From: Mycolicibacterium sp. J2
GTDB lineage: Bacteria > Actinomycetota > Actinomycetes > Mycobacteriales > Mycobacteriaceae
NCBI RefSeq assembly: GCF_026240945.1
Contig: NZ_JAPFPY010000008.1
Span: 1-64,000 of the forward strand
DNA length: 64,000 nucleotides
Reading direction: 5' to 3'
The notes under the pieces were generated by a model. The model saw only the letters and a list, made by a program, of their open reading frames with translations, ran no database searches and was not told the DNA's origin. The position numbers and the translations under genes are program-made. Shown here in pieces: positions 36,446 through 45,099 of this stretch; positions within the stretch are counted from its first letter, which is position 1, and each line of letters starts with the position of its first letter.

Positions 36446-37731
36446 GTTCTTCGGAGGGCGATTGCGGACGCGAGGAGCAAATCGAGCACTGTACGGCGCC
36501 CCACAAACCCAAGCTGCCCGCTGAGGTCTGGGTACTGATCACCGCCAACGCGGTGATCGCCCTCGGGTACGGCGTCGTCGCGCCGGTGCTGCCGCAGTAC
36601 GCCCGCGACTTCGGTGTCAGCATCAGTGCCGCGACGTTCGTCATCACCGCCTTCGCGTTGATGCGGCTGTGCGCGGCGCCGGCATCCGGCGTCTTCGTGC
36701 AGAGGCTGGGGGAGCGGCGGGTCTACCTGACCGGCCTGCTGATCGTCGCGGTGTCCACGGGCGCGTGCGCGTTCGCGCAGACGTATTGGCAACTGCTGGT
36801 GTTCCGCTCCCTGGGCGGGTTCGGGTCGGCGATGTTCACGGTGTCCTCGCTCGGGCTGATGATCCGGATCTCCCCGCCGGATGCCCGCGGCCGGGTGGCC
36901 GGCATGTTCTCCAGCGCATTCCTGGTCGGTTCGGTCGGCGGCCCGGTGCTGGGTGCGCTGACCGCGGGGCTGGGGTTGTCCGCGCCGTTCGCGATCTACG
37001 GGGTGGCGCTGCTGGTGGCCGCCGCGGTGGTCTGGGTCAGCCTGCGGCATTCGCCGCTGGCGGCGCCCGCCGAGCGGGACGGGCCGACGGTGACGGTGCG
37101 GATGGTGCTGCGCAATCGGGCCTACCTGGCGGCGATGTTCTCCAACTTCGCCACAGGCTGGTCGGTGTTCGGGTTGCGCGTCGCCTTGGTGCCGCTGTTC
37201 GTCACCGAGGTGCTCGACCGGGGACCGCGGATGGCGGGGCTGGCGCTGGCGGTGTTCGCGGTCGGCAATGTCGCGGCGGTGATCCCCAGTGGGCACCTGT
37301 CCGACCGGGTGGGCCGCCGGGTGCCGTTGATCACCGGTCTGGCGGTGTCCGGGGTGGCCACCCTGCTGGTCGGGCTCACGTCGTCGCTGACGTTGTTCAT
37401 GGCGGCCGCGTTCGTCGCCGGAGCGGCCGCCGGGGTGTTCACCTCGCCACAGCAGGCCGCGGTGGCCGATATCGTCGGCAGCAAGGCCCGGGCCGGCACC
37501 GCGGTGGCGGTGTACCAGATGATGTCGGACGTCGGCTCGATCATCGGGTCCCTGGCCGTCGGGCAGATCGCCCAGTACGTGTCGTTCGGCTCGGCGTTCG
37601 TGATCAGCGGTGTCATCCTGCTGGTTGCGGCGCTGGGCTGGGTCTTCGCGCCCGAGACCCGCGGGATGGCCGCCCAGGAGCACACCCCGGCCCGTCCGCT
37701 GGGGCCGGAGGCGGGCGGCGAGCTTCCGTGA
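36442..37731 (+). CDS. MFS transporter
   Basis: Twelve-helix major facilitator of 429 residues. Motif A-like loops are [14 protein letters not shown] and [15 protein letters not shown]. The first helix is [20 protein letters not shown] and motif C-like [16 protein letters not shown] suggests a drug:H+ antiporter type. GTG at 36442 overlaps the pgm stop; the N-terminal 35 residues are polar. Substrate unknown. The open frame extends upstream into pgm but is not coding there. Confidence 0.87.
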   Translation: MSSSEGDCGREEQIEHCTAPHKPKLPAEVWVLITANAVIALGYGVVAPVLPQYARDFGVSISAATFVITAFALMRLCAAPASGVFVQRLGERRVYLTGLLIVAVSTGACAFAQTYWQLLVFRSLGGFGSAMFTVSSLGLMIRISPPDARGRVAGMFSSAFLVGSVGGPVLGALTAGLGLSAPFAIYGVALLVAAAVVWVSLRHSPLAAPAERDGPTVTVRMVLRNRAYLAAMFSNFATGWSVFGLRVALVPLFVTEVLDRGPRMAGLALAVFAVGNVAAVIPSGHLSDRVGRRVPLITGLAVSGVATLLVGLTSSLTLFMAAAFVAGAAAGVFTSPQQAAVADIVGSKARAGTAVAVYQMMSDVGSIIGSLAVGQIAQYVSFGSAFVISGVILLVAALGWVFAPETRGMAAQEHTPARPLGPEAGGELP

Positions 37732-37786
37732 CCAGCGGTTTTGAGCCAGGGGTACGAGTGGTGTACTTTCGGTGAGCACAAGTTAC

Positions 37787-37859
37787 GGGGCTATGGCGCA
37801 GTTGGTAGCGCACCACACTGGCAGTGTGGGGGTCAGGGGTTCGAATCCCCTTAGCTCCA
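37787..37859 (+). tRNA. tRNA-Ala (anticodon GGC)
   Basis: A complete cloverleaf of 73 bases. Acceptor GGGGCTA pairs with TAGCTCC and includes the G3:U70 pair that identifies alanine tRNA. The D arm is GCGCAGTTGGTAGCGC. The anticodon stem CCACA/TGTGG encloses CTGGCAG, with GGC at 37820-37822. The T arm is GGGGTTCGAATCCCC. CCA is not encoded. A terminator follows within ten bases. Confidence 0.97.
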
Positions 37860-37867
37860 CTCCTGGG

Positions 37868-37903
37868 AAACCCGCTCTGGCCTCGGCCGGAGCGGGTTTT
37901 TTC
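37868..37903 (+). terminator. Rho-independent terminator of tRNA-Ala
   Basis: AACCCGCTC (37869-37877) pairs with GAGCGGGTT (37890-37898) and is followed by a run of six T. It is the only classical stem plus U-tract terminator I see in the window and ends the tRNA transcript. Confidence 0.85.
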
Positions 37904-38037
37904 GTGAGCGCCTTCGCGAATGTCGGCCCCGGAAAGGTCGTGACGAGCTGGGCGGGGTCAGGTTCGGCGGGCCGTTCGTGTCCGCCCTCACTGGGCACGA
38001 CCACAAACCTTGCCGGGCGCAGCCCAGTCCGGCGACA

Positions 38038-40635
38038 CTAGGCCGCCGCGGACAGCGAGGTGACACCCGCCGCTGCGCTGCTGGCGGTTTGCCGCTCGGC
38101 GGTGATGAGCGTAAAGGTGCTGGCTTGCCAGGCTCGCATGAACGTGTCGAGTGGCACGGCGAGTCCCTGTCCCTCCTTGGGGGCGCTGTCGTTCAGGTAC
38201 ACCGTGTTTCTGTCGAGGTCGACGGCAAGCACGATGACATTGTGATTGCTTTGCTGGATACCGCTTAGCGGAGTCAAGTCATAGCCCAAGTACTTGCGCA
38301 GGTATCCGTTGTAGAGCGTGGTGTTGTGGATGGACACCATTGCGCCCTGGCCGTCACTGAGCGCGGCTTCGAGATCATCGAGTGCCAACGCGCCCTGACC
38401 CTTCGTGTACTGCGTCATGTCGGCGTTGAGACCGTACATGTTGAGCAGTTTGACCGCGTCGACGTTGTTGGTGCCGTAATGCCCGCCGGTCTTTCCGTCG
38501 CCGTCGCCGACGAAGATGGTCTCGTCGGCGTAGACGTCGCTGGCCGTGGAACGGGCCAGATTCAGGATGGCCTCTTCGGTGGGCATCGAGCCGGTGAGCT
38601 GACCAACCACCCCCGCAATGGCCATCAAGGAGCAGGAAGCCTTCTTTCCTTGATAGATCCAGTAGGGCAGGTTGGCCGCATAGTTCCCGAACTGGGTTTC
38701 GTTGGGGGCCGGCGGACCGGTGACGGTGTTGGTCTGCGGACCGATCCCCAGGGCATTGGCCAGGTCATTGCCGAAGTCGGTGAGGTTGCCGGCGATTCCT
38801 TGGATCTGATGGACCACCAATGCGGTGACATTGACGGCGAAACCGCCGAGCGCACTGCCCAGTTGGTCGGGCCGGGGCAGCGACCACACCAGCCGGGTGG
38901 GCGCCGACGGGGGCACCACCACCGGAGTTCTCGGGGTGGCGTTGAGCGCCGCACTGATCAACCGATAACTCTTGCTTTGCCAGGCGGATTGGAAGTCATC
39001 GAGGCTCATCGTCATGTCCTGCCCATCGGCGAGCGTCGGGTCGTTGAGCCGCACGGTTCCGTTGGCGGTGTCCACCCCCAACACCACCACCGACTTCCAA
39101 TACGTACCGCTGAGGCCGGTGGCGGGGCCATTGATGACCGCCATCATGACCTTTCCCGGGTCTTGCAGGTTTTCAGCCAAGTCGTTGAGCGCCTTCGAGA
39201 AATCGCCGTTGGGGTAGTACGTGCTGATGACACGGACCCCCTTGTCTTGCAGAAGCTCGAGGCTGTCGTTGAGCCAGACCGTGTTGCCGGGCTCGTACAT
39301 CTTCTGACCGTTGTTGAACTGGCTGTCAGTGTTCTGCGCCGTGTTGATGAATCCCGCCAGATTGACGACGGTCCCGGTCAATTGCGCGTAGGCCATGGCG
39401 ATGGTGGCCAGGGCCGCAGTGTTGATATCGCTCGACGTCCAGTACTGCGCGTCAGCGTTGGGTGTGCCATACGAACCGGGCGCGGTGATGACTTGTTCGT
39501 GGATGCCGAAGATGCGTGCCAGATCGGCGCTGAGTTGGGCCAGATTTCGTTGTACACCGGCGATCTGATTGACCACGATCTGCGCGATGTTGGCGGCGAA
39601 GTTCTGCACCTGGGCGATGACATGTTGCGGCGTCGGCAGCCCCCACGATGGGGTAGCGGAAGCGGAGGGGCTCAGGGTCATCGAGCTGGCAGTGGACAAT
39701 GCACGCGGCGTGCCTGGCTGCGCTGACGCGCTCGCCGCGGCGGTCGATGGATGAGCCGCGACGGCTGCTTTCGTCACCGGCGGGGCAGTGGACGACGAGG
39801 GACTGGACGACGAAGGACTGGACGTCGGCGGATTGGATGTGGAGACGCTCGCCGAGGGTCCGGTAGTCGGGGATCCGCCGGTGGTGCCCGATCCTGAGAT
39901 CGGTGCCGGTTCCGACGAGGTGGGCGCCGTAGTGTCCGTCGACGTCGGAGCCGCCCCTCCGTCGCTGGTGCTCGGTGATGATGACGACACGGGCGTGGTC
40001 ACATCCGAGCCACTGATCGCGCCAGTGGTTGGCGCAGATGTTGCTGCGGACGAATCGGTGTCCGGGTCCGTGGAACTGGCTGAGCCAGGTGCTGAGGACC
40101 CGGTGCCGGGTGGATCGGGATTCGACGCCGTTGCAGCAGTGGCGGCGCTCTCACTCTGGTCTTGGCCCGAGGCCGCCTTCTGAGGCGATGACGATGACGT
40201 GGGTGTGGAGTCCGTCGACGACGAACTCGCGCCGGTCGAAGCGGTGGTCACCCCGCCGCTGACCTTGGTCGGCGGGGACGTCGAAGAGGCTCCCGCGCCC
40301 GCCGCACTGCGGCTGTTGGGGTCCTCAGCTGACGGATGCTTTCTGGTGGGCCGCGCGCCGGCTTTGCTGGCATCGCCGGCGGGCGAGCTACCAGCAGCTG
40401 AGCTGCTCGCGGCGGAGGATGAACTGCTCACCGTGCCGTGGGAGCCGCTCGAGGACGTGCTTGACGAGCCTGCCGAAGACGGTTCCGAACCTGTACCACT
40501 GTCTGCAGTGGCCAGAGTCGCTGCACCGAGCGCGCCGACGCTCATTCCTAGAGCTATCACGGTTGCGCTCAACCACATCCGCGCAACGTGCCCACGCCGA
40601 GGTGCCGCCTCGCAATGGTGATCCGATGTGCCCAT
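38038..40635 (-). CDS. Exported protein with Ser/Thr/Pro-rich stalk and two C39-like peptidase domains
   Basis: An 865-residue protein. A signal segment (about 20-44, MWLSATVIALGMSVGALGAA, cleavage near ATADS) leads into about 280 residues of Ser/Thr/Pro/Ala low complexity. Two homologous papain-like C39-type domains follow, about 345-590 and 600-850. The second has the expected Cys in GKKASCSLMAIAGVV and His in QSNHNVIVLAVDL, then NDSAP. The first reads SSDINTAALATIAM and SGTYWKSVVVLGVD there, so both catalytic Cys and His are missing. An inactive repeat paired with an active one is likely. Function and substrate are unknown. Confidence 0.72.
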   Translation of the reverse strand: MGTSDHHCEAAPRRGHVARMWLSATVIALGMSVGALGAATLATADSGTGSEPSSAGSSSTSSSGSHGTVSSSSSAASSSAAGSSPAGDASKAGARPTRKHPSAEDPNSRSAAGAGASSTSPPTKVSGGVTTASTGASSSSTDSTPTSSSSPQKAASGQDQSESAATAATASNPDPPGTGSSAPGSASSTDPDTDSSAATSAPTTGAISGSDVTTPVSSSSPSTSDGGAAPTSTDTTAPTSSEPAPISGSGTTGGSPTTGPSASVSTSNPPTSSPSSSSPSSSTAPPVTKAAVAAHPSTAAASASAQPGTPRALSTASSMTLSPSASATPSWGLPTPQHVIAQVQNFAANIAQIVVNQIAGVQRNLAQLSADLARIFGIHEQVITAPGSYGTPNADAQYWTSSDINTAALATIAMAYAQLTGTVVNLAGFINTAQNTDSQFNNGQKMYEPGNTVWLNDSLELLQDKGVRVISTYYPNGDFSKALNDLAENLQDPGKVMMAVINGPATGLSGTYWKSVVVLGVDTANGTVRLNDPTLADGQDMTMSLDDFQSAWQSKSYRLISAALNATPRTPVVVPPSAPTRLVWSLPRPDQLGSALGGFAVNVTALVVHQIQGIAGNLTDFGNDLANALGIGPQTNTVTGPPAPNETQFGNYAANLPYWIYQGKKASCSLMAIAGVVGQLTGSMPTEEAILNLARSTASDVYADETIFVGDGDGKTGGHYGTNNVDAVKLLNMYGLNADMTQYTKGQGALALDDLEAALSDGQGAMVSIHNTTLYNGYLRKYLGYDLTPLSGIQQSNHNVIVLAVDLDRNTVYLNDSAPKEGQGLAVPLDTFMRAWQASTFTLITAERQTASSAAAGVTSLSAAA

Positions 40636-40811
40636 GCCTGCCCCCGTCGACGGCTCGCCCGATCTCGTCAGTAGCCGTCGAAGAAATTGACGCCCATGAA
40701 AATCGCGCTGAGGCGCAAGCTTAGGTCAGCTCTGCAGATGCCGCTGGCTAATCACTTCATTTGTCCGTGGATGCGCCCGCCATGCAAACCACGTCTTTGT
40801 ATGGCATGAGC

Positions 40812-40882
40812 CAGGTGAACCCTTGGTGGCCACCCCCACCGTCGCTGAACGTCCTGTGCTGGGTTGTACTCGATCGAGTCTG
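40812..40882. repeat. Imperfect direct repeat, left copy
   Basis: About 71 bases resembling 42777-42841 in the same orientation. Shared blocks include CAGGT.AACCCT.GGTGGCC, CGCTGAACGTCCTGT, CTGGGT and TCGAGTCTG. It lies 177 bases before the start codon of the 865-residue exported protein, on that gene's upstream side. Confidence 0.7.
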
Positions 40883-40885
40883 ATG

Positions 40886-41305
40886 TCAACGTCGGCTGAA
40901 GTTGCAGCGGACCATCATCTCCAGTCCCACTTCGTCCCCACTTGTGTGGTGGTGGATGTAACCGATCTTGGCGACACCGAGCGCCGCTCTGGAGAGCGCG
41001 TGGGCTGACAGGTCGTGGAGGGGATCACCGTTCAGCGCGCCTTCGACGATGATCCTGACTCGCACCGAGACAAGGCCGCGGCACAGCGATACGACCAATG
41101 GCGCACCGACTTGACGGGAAACCGATATCAGAGAACCGCAGGCGATCGAAACGGCCCGCGCGAGACCGTCGGTGCTCGCGTCCGACAGTCCAGCGGGGCC
41201 GCCGAAAGCGCGCACAACTACATCGATCAACGGCAAATTGAGTGTGTGCCCAGCGAAATTGAGTTCGAGTGACTCGGTCCACGGCGGTGCCGGTTTGGTG
41301 GTCAT
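40886..41305 (-). CDS. Unrecognised 139-residue protein in the DUF5994 cluster
   Basis: A soluble alpha/beta protein. It starts MTTKPAPPWTESLELNFAGH, has a helix TDGLARAVSIACGSLISVSR, strand APLVVSLCRGLVSVRVRIIV, helix LHDLSAHALSRAALG and end strand EVGLEMMVRC. The fold order is reminiscent of small regulatory ATP-binding or sensor domains, but no motif supports an assignment. It follows the DUF5994 gene at 41385 by 79 bases on the same strand. ATG at 41305 avoids a basic, low-quality extension. Confidence 0.5.
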   Translation of the reverse strand: MTTKPAPPWTESLELNFAGHTLNLPLIDVVVRAFGGPAGLSDASTDGLARAVSIACGSLISVSRQVGAPLVVSLCRGLVSVRVRIIVEGALNGDPLHDLSAHALSRAALGVAKIGYIHHHTSGDEVGLEMMVRCNFSRR

Positions 41306-41384
41306 CGCCGCCGCAGAGGTGCGGGCATCGATCGATCCTGCTGTGCCACGGTTGCGTTGCCGCCCTCTCTCGTGCAGCGGACTC

Positions 41385-41840
41385 CTAAGTCTTGCTGTGT
41401 ATTGGCCAGCGCAAACTTTCCGTGTGCGCCGCTGAGATGACATCGTCGGCCCAACAGGTAGGTGCCGCGGCTGTCGCCGCTCGAGCGCTCCGTGCGAGAA
41501 CGAGTACTGCTATCTCTTTGGATGTCGTACTGGGGACCACGAGAAGCCTTGCGCTGCAGATCTTTCCCATGAGCGAGATGAGGCGCGGACGGCGAGAACC
41601 TGTCACCGGTCCCTCGCCCGTCGCGATGGCGTGGAGTGCAGCGGCGCCTTCGCCCGCTCGCCAGTTGATTGCAATGTCGGCGATGGTGCCGAGCCGGGGC
41701 TCCAGTGCAGACACCAACTCGACGAGTTCGCCGGCTACGGCGCTGCCTCGCGGCCACCACGCACCATCGATACCCGACCCGAGGTTCGTGGCGAGTGTGA
41801 GCCGCACCGCACGCGGTGTTCGGCGTCCGACCTGTGTCAT
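41385..41840 (-). CDS. DUF5994-family protein, first copy
   Basis: A 151-residue mycobacterial protein. The family core is present: RLTLATNLGSGIDGAWWPRG, then LVELVSALEPRLGTIADIAI, and later LISLMGKICSARLLVVPST. It is weaker in the middle than the second copy and ends differently (TESLRWPIHSKT). Function unknown; DUF5994 genes commonly sit among regulatory or stress genes in mycobacteria. It is part of a same-strand row of three. Confidence 0.68.
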   Translation of the reverse strand: MTQVGRRTPRAVRLTLATNLGSGIDGAWWPRGSAVAGELVELVSALEPRLGTIADIAINWRAGEGAAALHAIATGEGPVTGSRRPRLISLMGKICSARLLVVPSTTSKEIAVLVLARSARAATAAAPTCWADDVISAAHTESLRWPIHSKT

Positions 41841-41970
41841 CGGCCGCCGAACTGTCGTCCGAGCCCTGGTGGGTCTTGCTGGTCGGAGAAGTCGAGCCTG
41901 GTCAGGTCAACGCAACCAGTACTGGCCGCTGTGACAACGGTCTGGCAAGGGTGAGAAAAGATCTCTGCGT

Positions 41971-42594
41971 TCATCGCCTGACTAGCTCCACGTCGCTGAC
42001 AGTGCTGCCGGCACAAGGGATAAAGCATCGTTTCGCCCGATCTCGGCGGCGGCTGTGGGCAGCGTGAACGAGAGCGTAAACCGCACGGGGTGGGCTGCTG
42101 TGTAAGCGCAGCTTTGGTGGCGGTGCGCTCGACTGCACATCGTTATCCGCAGGCGTGAACGAGTCTCCCTCAGCACCGCCATCATGTAGTCCAACCGCGC
42201 AGCGCATTGTGGCGAGGGCTTCCGGTGGACCGGTTGTCGGTGGCACCACCAGCAGGATGATGCGAGCACCATGCACACCCTGCACTTCGATGGTGGCGGG
42301 TGGCTGGTGCCGATAGCCGTCCAGGCGCACCAAGTCGTCGTGCACATACACCTTACGGGGCTCGACGACCCATTCACCGATCCGATAGATGACTCGGCTG
42401 ATCGAACCGAGTCGCGGTGTCAAGGCCTCCAGTAGATGCGGCAGTTCCGTAACGAGGTCATCGCTGGCTGGCCACCAAGCGCCATCGACGAAGCCGGATG
42501 TTGGAGACTTGGGCTTGAGCATCAACCGCGAACGCGGCTGCTCGTCAGCGGAATCGGAATGGTTGATATCGAGAAGGACATGTTGCTGCGTCAC
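41971..42594 (-). CDS. DUF5994-family protein, second copy
   Basis: A 207-residue protein with a well-preserved DUF5994 core: RLMLKPKSPTSGFVDGAWWP, LPHLLEALTPRLGSISRVIY, VRLDGYRHQPPATIEV and ARIILLVVPPTTGPPEAL. The C-terminal 60 residues are variable and basic. GTG at 42594 (VTQQHVLLDIN) is preferred; the frame continues upstream without conservation. It begins a three-gene leftward row, 183 bases after the right copy of the direct repeat. Confidence 0.75.
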   Translation of the reverse strand: MTQQHVLLDINHSDSADEQPRSRLMLKPKSPTSGFVDGAWWPASDDLVTELPHLLEALTPRLGSISRVIYRIGEWVVEPRKVYVHDDLVRLDGYRHQPPATIEVQGVHGARIILLVVPPTTGPPEALATMRCAVGLHDGGAEGDSFTPADNDVQSSAPPPKLRLHSSPPRAVYALVHAAHSRRRDRAKRCFIPCAGSTVSDVELVRR

Positions 42595-42776
42595 ACGGAC
42601 GCTCCTGTCATTGGCTCGGAAGAAGCCACAAAGTTCCAGATCTGCGATGACACGGTGTTCGAAAGCGCCTCGTGTGCAAAGGACCGCCGATACGACGACC
42701 ATACCCTGTCGGCCCGGTACACGACAGCCGGCGATGTGTGCAAGTCACCGGATCATTGGGTAAGCGTGGTCTGACT

Positions 42777-42841
42777 CAGGTCAACCCTCGGTGGCCGCCC
42801 GCCAACGCTGAACGTCCTGTACTGGGTGATAATCGAGTCTG
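42777..42841. repeat. Imperfect direct repeat, right copy
   Basis: Partner of 40812-40882, same orientation, with two short deletions relative to it. It sits 183 bases before the GTG of the second DUF5994 gene and directly abuts the 32-bp palindrome. The distance to the downstream gene nearly equals that of the left copy, so a shared promoter or regulator site is more likely than a chance duplication. Confidence 0.7.
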
Positions 42842-42872
42842 GAAAGCGATATCGCATGCGATATCGCTTTCC
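42841..42872. promoter_or_regulatory. 32-bp perfect palindrome made of two 10-bp palindromes
   Basis: The element reads GGAAA, GCGATATCGC, AT, GCGATATCGC, TTTCC. The whole is a perfect inverted repeat, and each 10-bp block is itself palindromic. It lies in a 358-base non-coding stretch between the DUF5994 gene and the MerR regulator, 81 bases past the regulator's stop. There is no U-tract, so an operator or recombination site is more plausible than a terminator. The rest of 42595-42952 shows nothing else besides the direct repeat. Confidence 0.6.
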
Positions 42873-42952
42873 CAGGGGAGCGCATCCTGCCTGGCGACAT
42901 TCACACATGCCAGGCGCTGCTGCGCCCTTCCGTGCTTGGAGAGCAATGACTT

Positions 42953-43783
42953 TCACGCAGGGGGTGCCGTGGTCCGCAGAATCGGCCAACAGATTTCGGT
43001 GGCGGTGAATGCCGTGGGAGCGGACGGTGTGCTGCCGATGTAATGCTCGCGAATCGGGCCCTGGTGGCTGATCAGGTGCTCGTTGACGTAGGTCCCCAGC
43101 GCTCCGTAACTGCGGTCGATACCTTCGTCGTGGCCGCCGGGGTGGGTGAGCACCGCGTACTCGGCCGCGGGCAGCACCTCGGCGCGGACACCCTTCGGCG
43201 GGTCCGCGGATTGCGGCGCTGCGATGAACAGCTTGGCCTCGCCGCGTGCTTCGAGAAACAGCGCTCGGTCGTAGAGGCCACCCAGCACGACCGCGGCACG
43301 GGTGCTTCCTGCTGTGGCGACCGCGTCGTACAGCGCCCTCAGCGCTGCCGCGAACCAGCTGTCGATCTCCGAGGCATCGATGACGGAGCCGACGGACCAC
43401 ACGGCCAGCGCCGGTTCGTGGCGCACTTCCACCTCGGCGGGGGTGCGCCCGGGAGACAGCAACTCGCGCAGCGCGCTCACTGTGTCGCGTGTCTGCTGCA
43501 GCTGCACTTCCATCTGTTCGAGATGAGTCGTGATGATCGCGGCGCGGTCCGCCGCGTCGTCGGTGCTCAGCAGCGCCTTGATGTCGGGAATGGACATGCC
43601 GAGTGATCGGAACCGGCGGATGATGTGCGCATGATCGACCTGGCCGGTGTCGTAGAAGCGGTAGCCGGTGTGGGAGTCGATATGGGCCGGTTCGAGGATG
43701 CCGATGTCGTGGTAGTGCCGTAGCGCCTTCCTGCTCAGGCTGGTCATCACGGCGAAGTCGCCGATCGACACCCGCGCGCCCAT
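42953..43783 (-). CDS. MerR-family regulator with GyrI-like effector domain
   Basis: A 276-residue activator of the BmrR/TipA style. The N-terminal winged helix (SIGDFAVMTSLSRKALRHYH, HTGYRFYDTGQVDHAHIIRR) is followed by a coiled-coil (LEQMEVQLQQTRDTVSALRE) and a GyrI-like ligand domain from about 130 (VRHEPALAVWSVGSVID, VLPAAEYAVLTHPGGHDEG). It is divergent from a SnoaL-SDR gene pair, with a MerR-like double promoter between them. The ligand is probably a small lipophilic or cationic compound. Confidence 0.88.
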   Translation of the reverse strand: MGARVSIGDFAVMTSLSRKALRHYHDIGILEPAHIDSHTGYRFYDTGQVDHAHIIRRFRSLGMSIPDIKALLSTDDAADRAAIITTHLEQMEVQLQQTRDTVSALRELLSPGRTPAEVEVRHEPALAVWSVGSVIDASEIDSWFAAALRALYDAVATAGSTRAAVVLGGLYDRALFLEARGEAKLFIAAPQSADPPKGVRAEVLPAAEYAVLTHPGGHDEGIDRSYGALGTYVNEHLISHQGPIREHYIGSTPSAPTAFTATEICWPILRTTAPPA

Positions 43784-43847
43784 CGCGTCCTCCTCTGCCC
43801 TCGGCCGCCTCGTAAGTCGGTGAAGCGGTGGAGCCATCCTGCAGTCT

Positions 43848-43900
43848 CCCCCTAGGGCAAGGTCAACATCGCGGCATGTGCTTGACCTTCCCCTTGGGGG
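43848..43900. promoter_or_regulatory. Divergent MerR-type promoter/operator
   Basis: CCCCCTAGGGCAAGGTCAA (43848-43866) and TTGACCTTCCCCTTGGGGG (43882-43900) are inverted copies matching at 17 of 19 positions. Each contains a TTGACC -35 element followed by a CCCC/GGGG dyad inside a long spacer, as expected for MerR activators. One copy points at the MerR gene, the other at the SnoaL-SDR pair, so the regulator likely controls both. Confidence 0.65.
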
Positions 43901-43918
43901 AAACCCCATCGTGAAGCC

Positions 43919-44260
43919 ATGACCACCACAGAATGGGATGCACTCCCAGACACCGTAAAAACCTTCATGACTGCGCTCGACGCTCGAGACGTCGGCCGGG
44001 CGCTCGCCACGCTCACGCCCGGTGCGGTGGTGACCGACGAAGGCCACGACTACAACGGGCATGACGAGATCGGGACCTGGATGGCCACCGCCGTGACCGA
44101 GTACACCTACACCACCGCATTCACCGGATCGACCAGCACGGACGTCGGCGTCACCATCACCCAGCATCTGGAGGGCAACTTCCCCGGCGGGGTCGCCGAC
44201 TTGAACTACCGGTTCACCCTCGGCGACGGCTTGATCAGCCGGGTGGTGATCGAGCCATGA
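43919..44260 (+). CDS. SnoaL-like / NTF2-fold protein
   Basis: A 113-residue cone-shaped-barrel protein. The N-terminal helix (DTVKTFMTALDARDVGRALA) and the strands TLTPGAVVTDEGHDYNGHDE, TQHLEGNFPGGVADLNYRFT and ISRVVIEP are typical of SnoaL-like polyketide-cyclase or small-molecule-binding proteins. It overlaps the next SDR gene by four bases. It is very close to the mapped -35 region, so its transcript may have a very short leader. Confidence 0.83.
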   Translation: MTTTEWDALPDTVKTFMTALDARDVGRALATLTPGAVVTDEGHDYNGHDEIGTWMATAVTEYTYTTAFTGSTSTDVGVTITQHLEGNFPGGVADLNYRFTLGDGLISRVVIEP

Positions 44261-45099
44261 CCAAGCGTTGGTTCGTCACCGGGGGGACGCCCGGTGGCTT
44301 CGGAGTGGCATTCGCGGAGGCAGCGCTCGCGACGGGTGGCCGCGTGGTGCTGACGTCCCGGCGTCCGGCGGAGCTGGCGTCATGGGCCGACCAATACGGC
44401 GACCGCGTCCTCGTCATCCCGCTCGACGTGACCGACGTCGTGCAGGTCTCGCGGGCGGTGCGGGCGGCGGAGGAGCGCTTCGGGGGCATCGACGTGCTGG
44501 TCAACAACGCCGGTCGCGGGTGGTTCGGATCGATAGAGGGGATGGACGAGTCATCGGTGCGGGCGATGTTCGAGCTGAACTTCTTCGCGGTGCTGTCGGT
44601 GACGCGTGCGGTGCTACCGGGGATGCGTGCCCGCGGCGACGGATGGATCGTCAATGTGTCGTCGGTGGCCGGGTTGGTGTCAGCGACCGGCTTCGGTTAT
44701 TACAGCGCCACAAAGTTCGCCATCGAAGCGGTCACCGAGACGCTGCGTGCGGAGGTCGCCGGGCAGGGCATCTCGGTGCTGGCGGTCGAACCGGGCGCTT
44801 TTCGCACCAATGCCTACGCCGGCTTTGCCGATGAGCCTGTCACGGAGCCGATTCCGGAGTATCACGACATGCTGAAGCAGGTCCGCGCCACCTTTGTCGA
44901 GATGGACGGTGTGCAGCCCGGCGATCCGCACCGCGGGGCGCGGGCGGTGATCGCGGCCATGGCGCAGGACCAGCCGCCTCGGCGACTGGTGCTGGGCAAC
45001 AGCGGATTCGATGCCGTGACGGCCACGCTCGAAGGGGCGCTTGCCGATATTCGGGCCAACGAGTCCCTCTCGCGCAGCGCAGACTTTCCCACTGAGTAG
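44257..45099 (+). CDS. SDR-family oxidoreductase
   Basis: A 280-residue short-chain dehydrogenase. The cofactor loop is TGGTPGGFG; SRRP after strand 2 favours NADP(H). NNAGRGW, the Ser in IVNVSSVAGLV and YYSATK complete the catalytic set. The C-terminal VEPGAFRTN and the lack of further extension are typical of the oxidoreductases often found beside MerR or TetR regulators. Co-expressed with the SnoaL-like gene under the MerR promoter. Confidence 0.9.
   Translation: MTKRWFVTGGTPGGFGVAFAEAALATGGRVVLTSRRPAELASWADQYGDRVLVIPLDVTDVVQVSRAVRAAEERFGGIDVLVNNAGRGWFGSIEGMDESSVRAMFELNFFAVLSVTRAVLPGMRARGDGWIVNVSSVAGLVSATGFGYYSATKFAIEAVTETLRAEVAGQGISVLAVEPGAFRTNAYAGFADEPVTEPIPEYHDMLKQVRATFVEMDGVQPGDPHRGARAVIAAMAQDQPPRRLVLGNSGFDAVTATLEGALADIRANESLSRSADFPTE

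Noticed and set aside
36361..37779. 472-codon minus-strand frame opposite the MFS gene
   Set aside because: Antisense to a clear twelve-helix transporter; extremely His/Arg/Gln-rich shadow.
37783..38004. Small minus-strand frame reading through the tRNA
   Set aside because: Ends in ELRGFEPLTPTLPVW, the known artefact produced by translating tRNA antisense.
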